A DNA stretch of 64,000 bases from Demequina salsinemoris (GTDB lineage: Bacteria > Actinomycetota > Actinomycetes > Actinomycetales > Demequinaceae), in the NCBI RefSeq assembly GCF_000974805.1, contig NZ_BBQZ01000001.1:675929-739928 (forward strand). Reading direction: 5' to 3'. Positions within the stretch are counted from its first letter, which is position 1. Every line of letters begins with the position of its first letter. The notes below the pieces were generated by a model. That model was not told where the DNA came from and ran no database searches. It worked only from the letters and a program-made list of their open reading frames with translations. Position numbers and translations under genes: made by a program. Below, piece by piece: positions 53,230 to 61,497 of the stretch.

Positions 53230-55623
53230 ATGACCGTCATCGAGTCGCTCACGCACGCTACGGGTGCTGATGCCCTTCGCCACGCGCAGTGGATCGCCCC
53301 CGCCGAGCCTGTCGCGCTCGAACCTGGCCGACGCCCCGCCTACCTGCTGCGCTCCACGTTCCCGTGGTCAGGCGGCGGCGCGGTCCGACTCGTCGCGACC
53401 GCGCACGGCATCTACGAGGCCTTCGTCAACGGCGTCCGCGTAGGCGACGAGGAGCTCGCTCCCGGGTTCTCCGAGTATCGAGCCCGGCTCGAGGTCCAAA
53501 CCCATGACGTCACCTCGCTGCTGCACCCTGGCGACAACAGCATCGTCCTGCTGCTCTCCGACGGCTGGTTCCGTGGGCGCCACGGCTTCGAGCGCCGCGG
53601 CGACGGATGGGGCGAGCGCACCGCCGTGCTCGCCGCAGTCGTCTCGGACGGCGCCGAAGCGCCGCTCGTCGCCACCGGGCCCGACTGGGAGCAGCGCGTC
53701 AGCCACGTCACGCGCGCCGACCTCATGGACGGCCAGGCCGTCGACATGCGCACCTACGACCCCGCGTGGTTCACCGGTGGTGGGGAGGGATTCAGCCCGG
53801 TCACGCTCGCCGACGGCGACCTCGTCCTCGACCGTGCACGGCTCGCCGAGCCCGTCGCTGAGCCGGTACGTCGGATCGAGGAGCTCACGCCTGTCGCGGT
53901 CACGCGACCGCAGGCGGGGACCGTCGTCCTCGACCTCGGTCAGAACATCAACGGCTGGATGAGGCTCACGGATCTCGGCCCTGCCGGCACGCACCTGACC
54001 CTCACTCACGGCGAGACCCTCGAGGCCGACGGCCTCGTCACCGTCGAGCACCTCCGCGCCTTCAACTTCGCCACGAAGCAGCTGCTCGAGGCCGGTCAGA
54101 TCGACGAGGTGATCAGCGCAGGCTGCGACGGCGACGTCTTCGAGCCGCGCCACACGACGCACGGATTCCGCTACGTCCAGATCGACGGCGTCCCCGAGGG
54201 CCTGGGCCTGTCGGGGGCCCGCGGCGTCGTCGTGCACAGCGACCTCGCGCGCACGGGCGATTTCTCCTGCTCGGACCCGCGCCTGGAGCAGCTCCACGAG
54301 GTGGTCAGGTGGAGCATGCGCGGCAACGTCTGCGCGGTCCCGACCGACTGCCCGCAGCGCGAACGCTCCGGGTTCACGGGCGACTGGCAGGTCTTCGTCG
54401 CGACGGGCGCGCTGCTCTCCGACGTCGAGGCGTTCTCGCGACGTTGGCTCCGGGACCTAGCCGCCGACCAGTGGGAGGACGGGCGCGTTCCGACCGTCGT
54501 CCCCAACCCCGCGGGCAACAAGCCGTCCGGCGTCTTCTTCGAGGACATGTCGGCAGGCTCCGCCGGTTGGGGCGACGCCGCTGTGCTCGTGCCGTGGGAG
54601 CTGTGGCGCTCCTACGGCGATCGGGCGGCGCTCGAGGAGCAACTTCCCGCGGCGCTCGCGTGGGTCCGATATGCGGCGGGCTGCGCCGCCGGCGGCCGCC
54701 ACCCCGAGCGCGCCGCCTCGCGCCCCGAGCCGGCCGACCACGAGCGCTACCTGTGGGACGCCGGCTTCCACTTCGGCGAGTGGCTCGAGCCCGGCGTGCC
54801 GCCGAATCCCGACCCCAGCGTCGACCACGGCATTGTCGCGACCGCCTTCCTGCACCGTTCGGCGCACCTCGCGTCGCTCATGGCGACGCTCGTCGGCCAG
54901 GACGATGCGGCGGCCGAGTGCCGCGCGATCGCCGACGGTGCGCTTGCGGCATGGCGCGCCGAGTACCTGCGCCCCGACGGCACGCTCGCGGAGGAGACGC
55001 AGGCGCATTACGTGCGGGCGCTCGCGTTCGGGCTCGCGCCCGAGGAGCTGCGGCCCGCGACGGCCGCCCGACTCGCCGAGCTTGTTCGCGAGGCGGACGG
55101 CCACCTCGGGACGGGCTTTCTCGCCACCGGGCTGCTGCTCCAGGCGCTCGCGGACAACGGCCAGTCCGAGACCGCGTTCCGGCTCCTCACCAGCACGGGC
55201 CACCCGTCGTGGCTCGGGATGCTCGACGCTGGTGCGACGACCATGTGGGAGTGGTGGGACGGCGTCGACGCCCAGGGCGCCGCGCGCGGCTCCCTCAACC
55301 ACTACTCCAAGGGCGCGGTCGCATCGTTCCTGCACACCCACGTCGCCGGGATCCGGCTTCCCGACGAGCCGAGCGAGAGCGAGGCGGCCTACCGTCGCAT
55401 CCGCATCCAGCCGACCCCGGGGCCCGAGCTGACGCGCGCCTCGAGCACGCTCAAGACGCGGCAGGGGACCGTGGCGGTCTCCTGGACGCTCGACGACGGT
55501 GCGTTGCTGCTCAGCATCGATCTCCCCGAGGGCGTCGAGGCCGACGTGACGCTTCCCGACGGGTCAAGCCAGGTCATCGGAGGCGGCTCGCGCACGCTGA
55601 GCTGCGCGTACAGCCGCCGCTGA
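53230..55623 (+). CDS. Alpha-L-rhamnosidase (GH78)
   Basis: A 797-residue inverting rhamnosidase with no signal peptide. N-terminal beta domains (RSTFPWSGGGAVRLVATAHG, FVNGVRVGDEELAPGFSEY) precede an (alpha/alpha)6 barrel with TDCPQRERSGFTGDWQVF, the acid-bearing EDMSAGSAGWGDAAVLVPW, and WEWWDG late in the barrel, then a C-terminal beta-sandwich. AAGGAGG lies 7 nt before the ATG at 53230. Together with the divergent MFS carrier it forms a compact rhamnoside import-and-cleavage unit. Confidence 0.92.
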   Translation: MTVIESLTHATGADALRHAQWIAPAEPVALEPGRRPAYLLRSTFPWSGGGAVRLVATAHGIYEAFVNGVRVGDEELAPGFSEYRARLEVQTHDVTSLLHPGDNSIVLLLSDGWFRGRHGFERRGDGWGERTAVLAAVVSDGAEAPLVATGPDWEQRVSHVTRADLMDGQAVDMRTYDPAWFTGGGEGFSPVTLADGDLVLDRARLAEPVAEPVRRIEELTPVAVTRPQAGTVVLDLGQNINGWMRLTDLGPAGTHLTLTHGETLEADGLVTVEHLRAFNFATKQLLEAGQIDEVISAGCDGDVFEPRHTTHGFRYVQIDGVPEGLGLSGARGVVVHSDLARTGDFSCSDPRLEQLHEVVRWSMRGNVCAVPTDCPQRERSGFTGDWQVFVATGALLSDVEAFSRRWLRDLAADQWEDGRVPTVVPNPAGNKPSGVFFEDMSAGSAGWGDAAVLVPWELWRSYGDRAALEEQLPAALAWVRYAAGCAAGGRHPERAASRPEPADHERYLWDAGFHFGEWLEPGVPPNPDPSVDHGIVATAFLHRSAHLASLMATLVGQDDAAAECRAIADGALAAWRAEYLRPDGTLAEETQAHYVRALAFGLAPEELRPATAARLAELVREADGHLGTGFLATGLLLQALADNGQSETAFRLLTSTGHPSWLGMLDAGATTMWEWWDGVDAQGAARGSLNHYSKGAVASFLHTHVAGIRLPDEPSESEAAYRRIRIQPTPGPELTRASSTLKTRQGTVAVSWTLDDGALLLSIDLPEGVEADVTLPDGSSQVIGGGSRTLSCAYSRR

Positions 55624-55636
55624 CCCCTCTCCGCCC

Positions 55637-55732
55637 TGCACTCCGCACGGATTCGCGGGCGACACGCCAGCGTGTCGCCGAGATACGCCGGCGTGTCGCC
55701 GGGGTGTCGGACTCAGATCCGTGCGCAGTGCA
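55637..55732. repeat. Long-hairpin intergenic element 3
   Basis: Arms 55637-55652 and 55717-55732 pair over 15 of 16 nt (6 bp TGCACT, one mismatch, 9 bp CGCACGGAT). The 64-nt core holds a GGCGACACGC/GCGTGTCGCC hairpin and a 21-bp block (55689-55709) identical to 40822-40842. It fills the gap between the rhamnosidase gene and the pgi terminator. Confidence 0.65.
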
Positions 55733-55741
55733 TGGGGGATG

Positions 55742-55789
55742 ACGCAGAACGGGCCCGGCAACCGTGTGGTCGCCGGGCCCCTTCTGCGT
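55742..55789 (-). terminator. Terminator of pgi
   Basis: Arms 55742-55763 and 55768-55789, 22 nt with two mismatches, loop GTGT, starting 6 bp beyond the pgi stop. Confidence 0.85.
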
Positions 55790-55794
55790 GCTGA

Positions 55795-57474
55795 CTACTT
55801 GCGGTTCGCCCGGTAGTAGGCGATGAGCGCCTGGGTCGAGGCGTCCTGCGCGGCGAGCGCCGCATCGTCCGTCTCGATCGCCGGGGCGATCTCCATCGCG
55901 AGCTTCTTGCCGAGCTCGACGCCCCACTGGTCGAAGGCGTTGATGCCCCACACGGCGGCCTGCGTGAACGTGATGTGCTCGTACAGCGCGATGAGCTGGC
56001 CGAGGACCTGCGGGGTGAGCGACGGCGCGAAGATCGACGTGGTCGGCTTGTTGCCGGCGAACGTGCGGGCCGCGACGAGCGCACCGGTGGTGCCCTCCGC
56101 CTCGACCTCCTCGGCGGTCTTGCCGAAGGCGAGCGCCTTGGTCTGCGCGAGGAAGTTCGCGAGGAACAGCGCGTGCACGTCCTGGCCGCCGTCGGTGAGC
56201 GGGTAGGCGGGGTTCACGACCGCGATGAAGTCCGCCGGGATGAGCTTCGTGCCCTGGTGGATCAGCTGGTAGAAGGCGTGCTGGCCGTTCGTGCCGGGCT
56301 CGCCCCAGAAGATCTCGCCGGTCTCGGTGGTGACGGGGGTGCCGTCCCAGCGCACGGACTTTCCGTTGGACTCCATCGTGAGCTGCTGCAGGTAGGCAGG
56401 GAAGCGGTGCAGCTGCTGCGCGTAGGGGAGCACGGCGTGCGACTGCGCGCCCAGGAAGTTCACGTACCAGACGTTGAGGAGGCCCATGAGGACGGGAACG
56501 TTCTGCGCGAGCGGGGTCTCCGCGACGTGCTTGTCGACGGCGTGGAAGCCCTCGAGCAGGTCTCCGAAGACGTCGGGGCCGAGCGAGATCGCGAGCGACA
56601 GGCCGATCGCGGAATCCACGGAGTAGCGGCCGCCGACCCAGTCCCAGAAGCCGAAGGCGTTCGCGGGGTCGATGCCGAAGGCCTCGACCTTGTCGAGCGC
56701 GGTGGAGACGGCGACGAAGTGGTGCGCGACGGCGTCCGACTTCTCCTCGTCGGTGCCGACCGCGACGCCGGCCTCGGCGAGAGCGGTCCACAGCCAGTCG
56801 CGGGCGAGGCGCGCGTTGGTGAGCGTCTCGAGCGTGGTGAAGGTCTTCGATGCGACGATGAACAGCGTGGTCTCGGGGTCGAGGCCCTTGACCTTCTGGC
56901 CCATGTCCGTGGGGTCGATGTTGGACACGAAGCGGGCGTCGATGCCGGCCGTCGCGTACGGCTCGAGGGTCTCGTAGACCATCACGGGGCCCAGGTCGGA
57001 GCCGCCGATGCCGATGTTGACGACGGTCTCGACCTTCTTGCCGGTGATGCCGAGCCACTCGCCCGAGCGGACGCGGTCCGCGAAGGCGGCCACGTTCGCG
57101 AGGACCTCGTGGACGTCGGCGTCCACGTCCTGGCCGTCGACCGTCAGGCCCGGCTCCATGCCGGCCGGGCGACGCAGCGCAGTGTGCAGCACGGCGCGGT
57201 CCTCGGTCGTGTTGATGTGCTCGCCCGCGAGCATCGCGGCATAGCGGTCGGCGACACCGGTCTCCTCGGCGAGCTTCACGAGGGAGCTCAGGATCTCGTC
57301 GGTCACGAGGTTCTTCGACAGGTCGACGTGCAGATCGGCCAGCGGGAGGCTCATGCGCTCCACGCGGCCGGCGTCCGCGGCGAACCAGCCGCGCAGGTCG
57401 GGGGTGAAGGCGGACTTGTGGGCCTCGAGCTCGGCCCACGCGGACGTGGAGGTGCAATCGATGGGTGCGTTCAC
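55795..57474 (-). CDS. pgi: Glucose-6-phosphate isomerase
   Basis: A 559-residue glycolytic enzyme of normal bacterial length. Motifs include [19 protein letters not shown], the signature [39 protein letters not shown] and the C-terminal [16 protein letters not shown]. Start is GTG; minus-strand TAGCCT (57487-57482) is 7 nt before it, so the mRNA may be leaderless. Confidence 0.97.
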   Translation of the reverse strand: MNAPIDCTSTSAWAELEAHKSAFTPDLRGWFAADAGRVERMSLPLADLHVDLSKNLVTDEILSSLVKLAEETGVADRYAAMLAGEHINTTEDRAVLHTALRRPAGMEPGLTVDGQDVDADVHEVLANVAAFADRVRSGEWLGITGKKVETVVNIGIGGSDLGPVMVYETLEPYATAGIDARFVSNIDPTDMGQKVKGLDPETTLFIVASKTFTTLETLTNARLARDWLWTALAEAGVAVGTDEEKSDAVAHHFVAVSTALDKVEAFGIDPANAFGFWDWVGGRYSVDSAIGLSLAISLGPDVFGDLLEGFHAVDKHVAETPLAQNVPVLMGLLNVWYVNFLGAQSHAVLPYAQQLHRFPAYLQQLTMESNGKSVRWDGTPVTTETGEIFWGEPGTNGQHAFYQLIHQGTKLIPADFIAVVNPAYPLTDGGQDVHALFLANFLAQTKALAFGKTAEEVEAEGTTGALVAARTFAGNKPTTSIFAPSLTPQVLGQLIALYEHITFTQAAVWGINAFDQWGVELGKKLAMEIAPAIETDDAALAAQDASTQALIAYYRANRK

Positions 57475-57532
57475 GCCTTACAGGCTAGTGCCGCCTGGAC
57501 GATGCGTCACCGGGACCGTGGGCTCGGTCCCG

Positions 57533-57832
57533 TCAGCGATCGAGGGCTTCCTCGGTATCGTCCGCTTCCTCTTCCCTGGACGATGCGGTGGCGGGCTTGG
57601 GCGCGACGGTCTGGATGACGATCGCCGCACCGACGAGCGTTGCTGCCAGCGGCATCGCGAAGCTCGTGATCACCTGGGCGAGGAAGGCGAACGGGTAGAC
57701 CGCGAGCTGCGCGTTCACGCCAGCGAACTCGCTGAATCCGTAGACGATATTCGCGCCGAACGCGATGAACAGCGCTCCGACGGCGACCAGACCCGCGGCC
57801 CACCACAGGCAGCGCTTTGCGACCGGATGCAT
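57533..57832 (-). CDS. Small two-span membrane protein
   Basis: A 99-residue protein with hydrophobic spans at about 9-31 and 45-75 and an acidic C-terminal tail (REEEADDTEEALDR). A GAGGGGG site precedes the ATG. No family is recognised. It lies between MarR and pgi in the same direction. A GGACGATGC copy occurs inside the gene. Confidence 0.65.
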   Translation of the reverse strand: MHPVAKRCLWWAAGLVAVGALFIAFGANIVYGFSEFAGVNAQLAVYPFAFLAQVITSFAMPLAATLVGAAIVIQTVAPKPATASSREEEADDTEEALDR

Positions 57833-57866
57833 GAGTTCCCCCTCGTGTGTGTCCGTATTGTCACAC

Positions 57867-57914
57867 TATCGCGGTGCCGGTGCTTCGGTCTATCGCGGTG
57901 CCGGTGCTTCGGTC
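57867..57914. repeat. Perfect 24-bp tandem duplication
   Basis: Two identical 24-bp units (57867-57890 and 57891-57914, each starting TATCGCGGTGCCGG) abut head to tail between the small membrane protein and MarR. The second unit ends inside the MarR stop codon, so the duplication copied the DNA just past the gene end. Confidence 0.9.
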
Positions 57915-58335
57915 AGGGTGTGCTGGAGAGCTCCGTGGCCCACTGCCGGGCCGTGACTGAGGCCAAGGCCTCGTGGATGACGGGCGCAAGTGCGGCGTCG
58001 ATCTCGGTGAGCGCACGGCGCCCTTCCTCGGTGAGCCGTGCGAACACCACCCGCCGGTCGTCGCCGCAGGCCTCGCGGGCCACATGCCCCCTGACCTCGA
58101 GGCGATCGACGAGCCGCGTGGCGCGACTGTTCGTGGTGCGGGCTGCGTCCGCGAGCTCACTCATCCTCATTCGGCCATCGTGTGCCTCGCGCAGCAGTTG
58201 CAGGAGCGCGAGCTCCTCCGCGCACACGGAGTCGTGGACTGCGAGCGCGTCGGAGACGGCAGATGCGACGAGGCAGTGCAGGCGGTCGAGTGCGAGCCAT
58301 GCGTTCACTGCGGATTCGTCGGAGGCGCCGGTCAT
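57913..58335 (-). CDS. MarR-family regulator, divergent from osmC-like gene
   Basis: A 140-residue winged-helix regulator (MRMSELADAARTTNSRATRLVDRLE, DDRRVVFARLTEEGRRAL). The start at 58335 follows GAGGTTGATGAG. A Cys at about residue 21 (DRLHCLVAS) sits near where OhrR-type MarR proteins have their redox Cys, which would fit sensing of organic peroxides for the divergent OsmC-like gene. Confidence 0.85.
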   Translation of the reverse strand: MTGASDESAVNAWLALDRLHCLVASAVSDALAVHDSVCAEELALLQLLREAHDGRMRMSELADAARTTNSRATRLVDRLEVRGHVAREACGDDRRVVFARLTEEGRRALTEIDAALAPVIHEALASVTARQWATELSSTP

Positions 58336-58350
58336 CTCATCAACCTCAAG

Positions 58351-58368
58351 TATTTCTGATTTGAAATA
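58351..58368. promoter_or_regulatory. Probable MarR operator
   Basis: TATTTC-N6-GAAATA, perfect 6-bp arms in an AT-rich patch of an otherwise GC-rich spacer between the divergent MarR and OsmC genes. A similar half-site GAAAATA follows at about 58380. Confidence 0.6.
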
Positions 58369-58456
58369 GTTGCACGATGAAAATACTATCAGGGGGTGCC
58401 TGAACCGGCGCACTGCGGACGCAGAGCCTTACCTCTACCCCGGATGGACCTCCCTC

Positions 58457-58876
58457 ATGACTGATGCACGCACCCCTCTTCACCTCGAGCGCACGGGCTC
58501 GCGCTCGTACGTCGCTCGCAACGAGCGCGGTGCCGAGGTGCGGCTCGGGGTTCCCGGCGAGGAAGGCACGTTCTCCCCGGGCGAGATGCTCCAGATGGCG
58601 CTCGCCGCGTGCGCAAGCATGTCGATGGACCACACGCTCTCCCGCCGGCTCGGCGAGGACTTCGACGCGTTCGTCGACATCGCGGGTGACTACGACGGCG
58701 ACGAGAACCGCTTCACCTCGCTCAGCGCCACGCTGCGTACGGATCTGAGCGCGCTCGAGCCGGAGAAGGTCGAGTCGCTCATTCAGGTTGCCGAGCGCGC
58801 GGTTGACCGTCTGTGCACCATCGGTCGGACGGTCGACAACGGGGCCGCGCGAGTCACCACCGTCCGCCCGAGCTGA
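58457..58876 (+). CDS. OsmC/Ohr-family peroxide-detoxifying protein
   Basis: A 139-residue OsmC-fold protein. The two redox cysteines are C52 (ALAACASMS) and C120 (VDRLCTIGRTV), spaced as in OsmC/Ohr thiol peroxidases that reduce organic hydroperoxides. FSPGEMLQMALAACASMSMD marks the central helix. It is divergent from MarR, a typical OhrR-Ohr-like arrangement. Confidence 0.85.
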   Translation: MTDARTPLHLERTGSRSYVARNERGAEVRLGVPGEEGTFSPGEMLQMALAACASMSMDHTLSRRLGEDFDAFVDIAGDYDGDENRFTSLSATLRTDLSALEPEKVESLIQVAERAVDRLCTIGRTVDNGAARVTTVRPS

Positions 58877-58889
58877 CGCCGCCGGCGCT

Positions 58890-60104
58890 CTACCGCGTCG
58901 AACCGACGGCTGTGCGCTCCTCGCCGCCAACCGTGGGGGACCCCAGCTCCGGCACGACCTCGGCGATCCAGTCCGCGATGTAGGCGGCGACGTAGGCGAA
59001 GTGGTCGATCGAGATGTGCTCGGTGCCGCCTTCGGGGTCGTCGAAGATCTTCAGCTCCCGCTTGGGGCTGCCCACCGCCTGCTCATAGGAACGATGCGCC
59101 ATCTCCACGGGGATCTGGCGGTCGTTGGCGCCGTGCGTGATGAGGAACGGCACCGAGATCTTCTCGACGACACCGTCGAGGTGCATGTGCCGGGTCTTGT
59201 CCATGAAGTCGTCGAGATCGGTCGCGTTCCAGACCCAGAACACGTGCTTCCAGTAGTGCGGCACGGGGTTCTCGCCCTCACGGTCGATGCGCCTGCGTTG
59301 GACGGCGGCCCAGTCATGGTTCGCGCCCCACGCGACGACGAACGTGAGGCGCTTCTCGAAAGCGGCCGCACGTGGCGCGTAATACCCGCCGAGCGACCAC
59401 CCGACGATGCCCGCCCGGCCAGCGTCGACATCGTCCCTGGTCTCCAGATAGTCGACACACGCGGACGCCCACACCTCGGTGTCGTAGCGCGCCGTGAGGC
59501 CGCGCATCCTGAGCGCCTCGCCAGAGCCGGGGGTGTCGACCATGAGGGTCGAGATGCCACGACGCGCGAGCATCTGCGGGAACTGCGAGTAGTACATCAT
59601 CTCCTTGGTCGAATCCAGGCCGTTCCACTGGATGACCACGGGTGGCTTCTCGCCGGGCGCCACGGCGGACGGATCCGCGTGCATGAGGTAGCCAGGCAGG
59701 CTCGCGTCGCCGTACGGGATCTCGACCGTCTCGAAGCGGGCGCCGGACAGTGCGACGTGCTTGAGCAGCAGGTCGATCGAACGCTGATAGGCCGCCTTGC
59801 GCCCCGCCCACTGAGGCGACTGGAGGCGCTCGGCCTGGGAGAGGTACAGGCTCGCGCGGTAGAGCTTCTCGCCGGCGTTGATGATCCGGCCCTTCGCCTC
59901 ATCCTGCTCGGCGGAGGCGACCAGGCGGTCCGCGACCGCTGCCCACGAGGAGTACAGCAGTTCGGTGCCCACGTCGTCGCCGTTGCGGGATGCCTCAAGC
60001 ACGGGCTTGCAGGCCCGGTCCACCTCGTCGATCAGGCCGCCGTTGTTGAGCGCGGCTACCGCGGCCATGCTCCACACGTAGTTGGTCGGGAAGTACATGA
60101 ACAT
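58890..60104 (-). CDS. Alpha/beta hydrolase (2,6-dihydropseudooxynicotine hydrolase-like)
   Basis: A 404-residue hydrolase. A helical N-terminal part (about 1-130) precedes the alpha/beta domain with nucleophile elbow GWSLGGYYAPRAA, an Asp in THGANDRQIPVE and a His in STEHISIDHFAY-like context near the end. The helical cap and length match the C-C bond hydrolases typified by 2,6-dihydropseudooxynicotine hydrolase and FrsA-like proteins. It is divergent from a cyclase, monooxygenase and FAH-family genes, suggesting cleavage of a ring-derived ketone. Promoter candidate: minus-strand TAGGGT at 60149-60144. Confidence 0.8.
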   Translation of the reverse strand: MFMYFPTNYVWSMAAVAALNNGGLIDEVDRACKPVLEASRNGDDVGTELLYSSWAAVADRLVASAEQDEAKGRIINAGEKLYRASLYLSQAERLQSPQWAGRKAAYQRSIDLLLKHVALSGARFETVEIPYGDASLPGYLMHADPSAVAPGEKPPVVIQWNGLDSTKEMMYYSQFPQMLARRGISTLMVDTPGSGEALRMRGLTARYDTEVWASACVDYLETRDDVDAGRAGIVGWSLGGYYAPRAAAFEKRLTFVVAWGANHDWAAVQRRRIDREGENPVPHYWKHVFWVWNATDLDDFMDKTRHMHLDGVVEKISVPFLITHGANDRQIPVEMAHRSYEQAVGSPKRELKIFDDPEGGTEHISIDHFAYVAAYIADWIAEVVPELGSPTVGGEERTAVGSTR

Positions 60105-60185
60105 GGGGGACTCCAGCCGGATCGCGCCGTTGCGTACGCCTTCACCCTAGGAACGCCGCCGCCGTCGGCACAGAGGAATGTTCCG

Positions 60186-60299
60186 ATGGCGGTCATCGAC
60201 ACGCGCGATACCGCGGCGGCCCGCGCGGGCCCCGAGGCGGAGACGCTGGCCTCCATCGGAGACATGAATAGCCGCTATCGCACACTCGGCCTTTGCTGA
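60186..60299 (+). CDS. Possible 37-residue small protein
   Basis: A short frame with GAGGA about 8 nt before its ATG, in the 252-bp gap between the hydrolase and cyclase genes. The product (MAVIDTRDTAAARAGPEAET...) has no hydrophobic span, ends with a Cys and is not recognised. It may be chance. Nothing else is seen in this gap except the divergent promoters. Confidence 0.2.
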   Translation: MAVIDTRDTAAARAGPEAETLASIGDMNSRYRTLGLC

Positions 60300-60356
60300 C
60301 GACTCGACGTGGGCTTGACTGGGACCGGACGCAACGAAGCGTCGCGAGGGAGAGAC

Positions 60357-61343
60357 ATGACCGTCACATCCGCACGGCTCGATCCGAGCGCCCCCGAGGC
60401 CGCCATCGCCGCGATGGCAAGCGCCGTGTCCAACTGGGGGCGCTGGGGCCAGGACGATGCCGTCGGCACGCTGAATCTCGTCGACGAGGCGGCACGCCTG
60501 CGTGCGGCCTCGCTCGTCCACACCGGGCGCAGCATCTCCCTGTCCCTGCCCTTCGACATGAACGGCCCCCAGCGGGGCTGGCGTCGGCGCACGAACCCGG
60601 TCCACACGATGCTCGACACCGGCACCGACGCGGAGCGCGGCAGCCAGGGCTTCCCCCATGGCATCGGCGGCGCCGACGATGTGATCGCTATGCCGCTGCA
60701 GTGCTCGACCCAGTGGGACGGGCTGGGCCACATCTTCGACCACGGCGTCGCGTGGAACGGACGACGGGCGGGCGACGTCGTCACCTCCGACGGCGACCTC
60801 GTCACGGGCATCGAGCACGCCGCATCTCTCGTCGCCGGTCGCGCGGTCCTGCTCGACCTGGGGCGACACCTCAACCCCGCTGCCGGCGAGCTCGATGACG
60901 GCTACGCCATCACCGTCGACGACCTCGACTCCTGCATCGACGCCCAAGGTGAGACGAGCGCCGTCGGCGCGGGGGACATCGTCCTGGTCCGCACCGGCCA
61001 GCTCGCGCGCGCCAAGCGCGAGGGCTGGGGCGAGTACGCCGGCGGCCCTGCTCCTGGCATGTCGTTCACCACCGCCCCGTGGCTGCGCGAGCACGACATC
61101 GCCGCGATCGCGACCGACACCTGGGGATTCGAGGTCCGCCCCAACGAGTTCCACGACGCCTTCCAGCCCCTGCACCAGGTCGTGATCCCCCACATGGGGC
61201 TCACGATCGGCGAGATGTGGGACCTCGACGCCCTCGCCGAGGCCTGCGCAGCAGAGGCGCGCTACGAGTTCCTCCTCACCGCCGCGCCGCTGCGCATCAC
61301 CGGCGCGGTCGGCTCTCCCGTGAACCCGATCGCACTGCTGTGA
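60357..61343 (+). CDS. Cyclase family protein (kynurenine-formamidase-like)
   Basis: A 328-residue metal-dependent hydrolase of the cyclase/KynB fold. The metal motif appears as STQWDGLGHIFDHGVAWNG, where QWDGLGH replaces the usual HxGTHxD, as in the larger cyclase-family subgroup often linked to aromatic degradation. DIVLVRTGQLA and DTWGFEVRPNEFH follow. GAGGGAGAG precedes the ATG. It is likely co-transcribed with the flavin monooxygenase 154 bp downstream. The substrate is unknown; a lactone or formamide is plausible. Confidence 0.82.
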   Translation: MTVTSARLDPSAPEAAIAAMASAVSNWGRWGQDDAVGTLNLVDEAARLRAASLVHTGRSISLSLPFDMNGPQRGWRRRTNPVHTMLDTGTDAERGSQGFPHGIGGADDVIAMPLQCSTQWDGLGHIFDHGVAWNGRRAGDVVTSDGDLVTGIEHAASLVAGRAVLLDLGRHLNPAAGELDDGYAITVDDLDSCIDAQGETSAVGAGDIVLVRTGQLARAKREGWGEYAGGPAPGMSFTTAPWLREHDIAAIATDTWGFEVRPNEFHDAFQPLHQVVIPHMGLTIGEMWDLDALAEACAAEARYEFLLTAAPLRITGAVGSPVNPIALL

Positions 61344-61497
61344 GCACTCCCTATCGTGGCCGCGCATGGCCGGTATCTCGCGCCACTGTTTCCGCCACCC
61401 GGTCCCGCCTTCGTAGAGTGAACCCGATCCGCAACGTCGCCGATCGACCTTCAGGGGTCCCCGGCGCGCTCGAGAACTCCTCAGGAGGTCAGGAACG

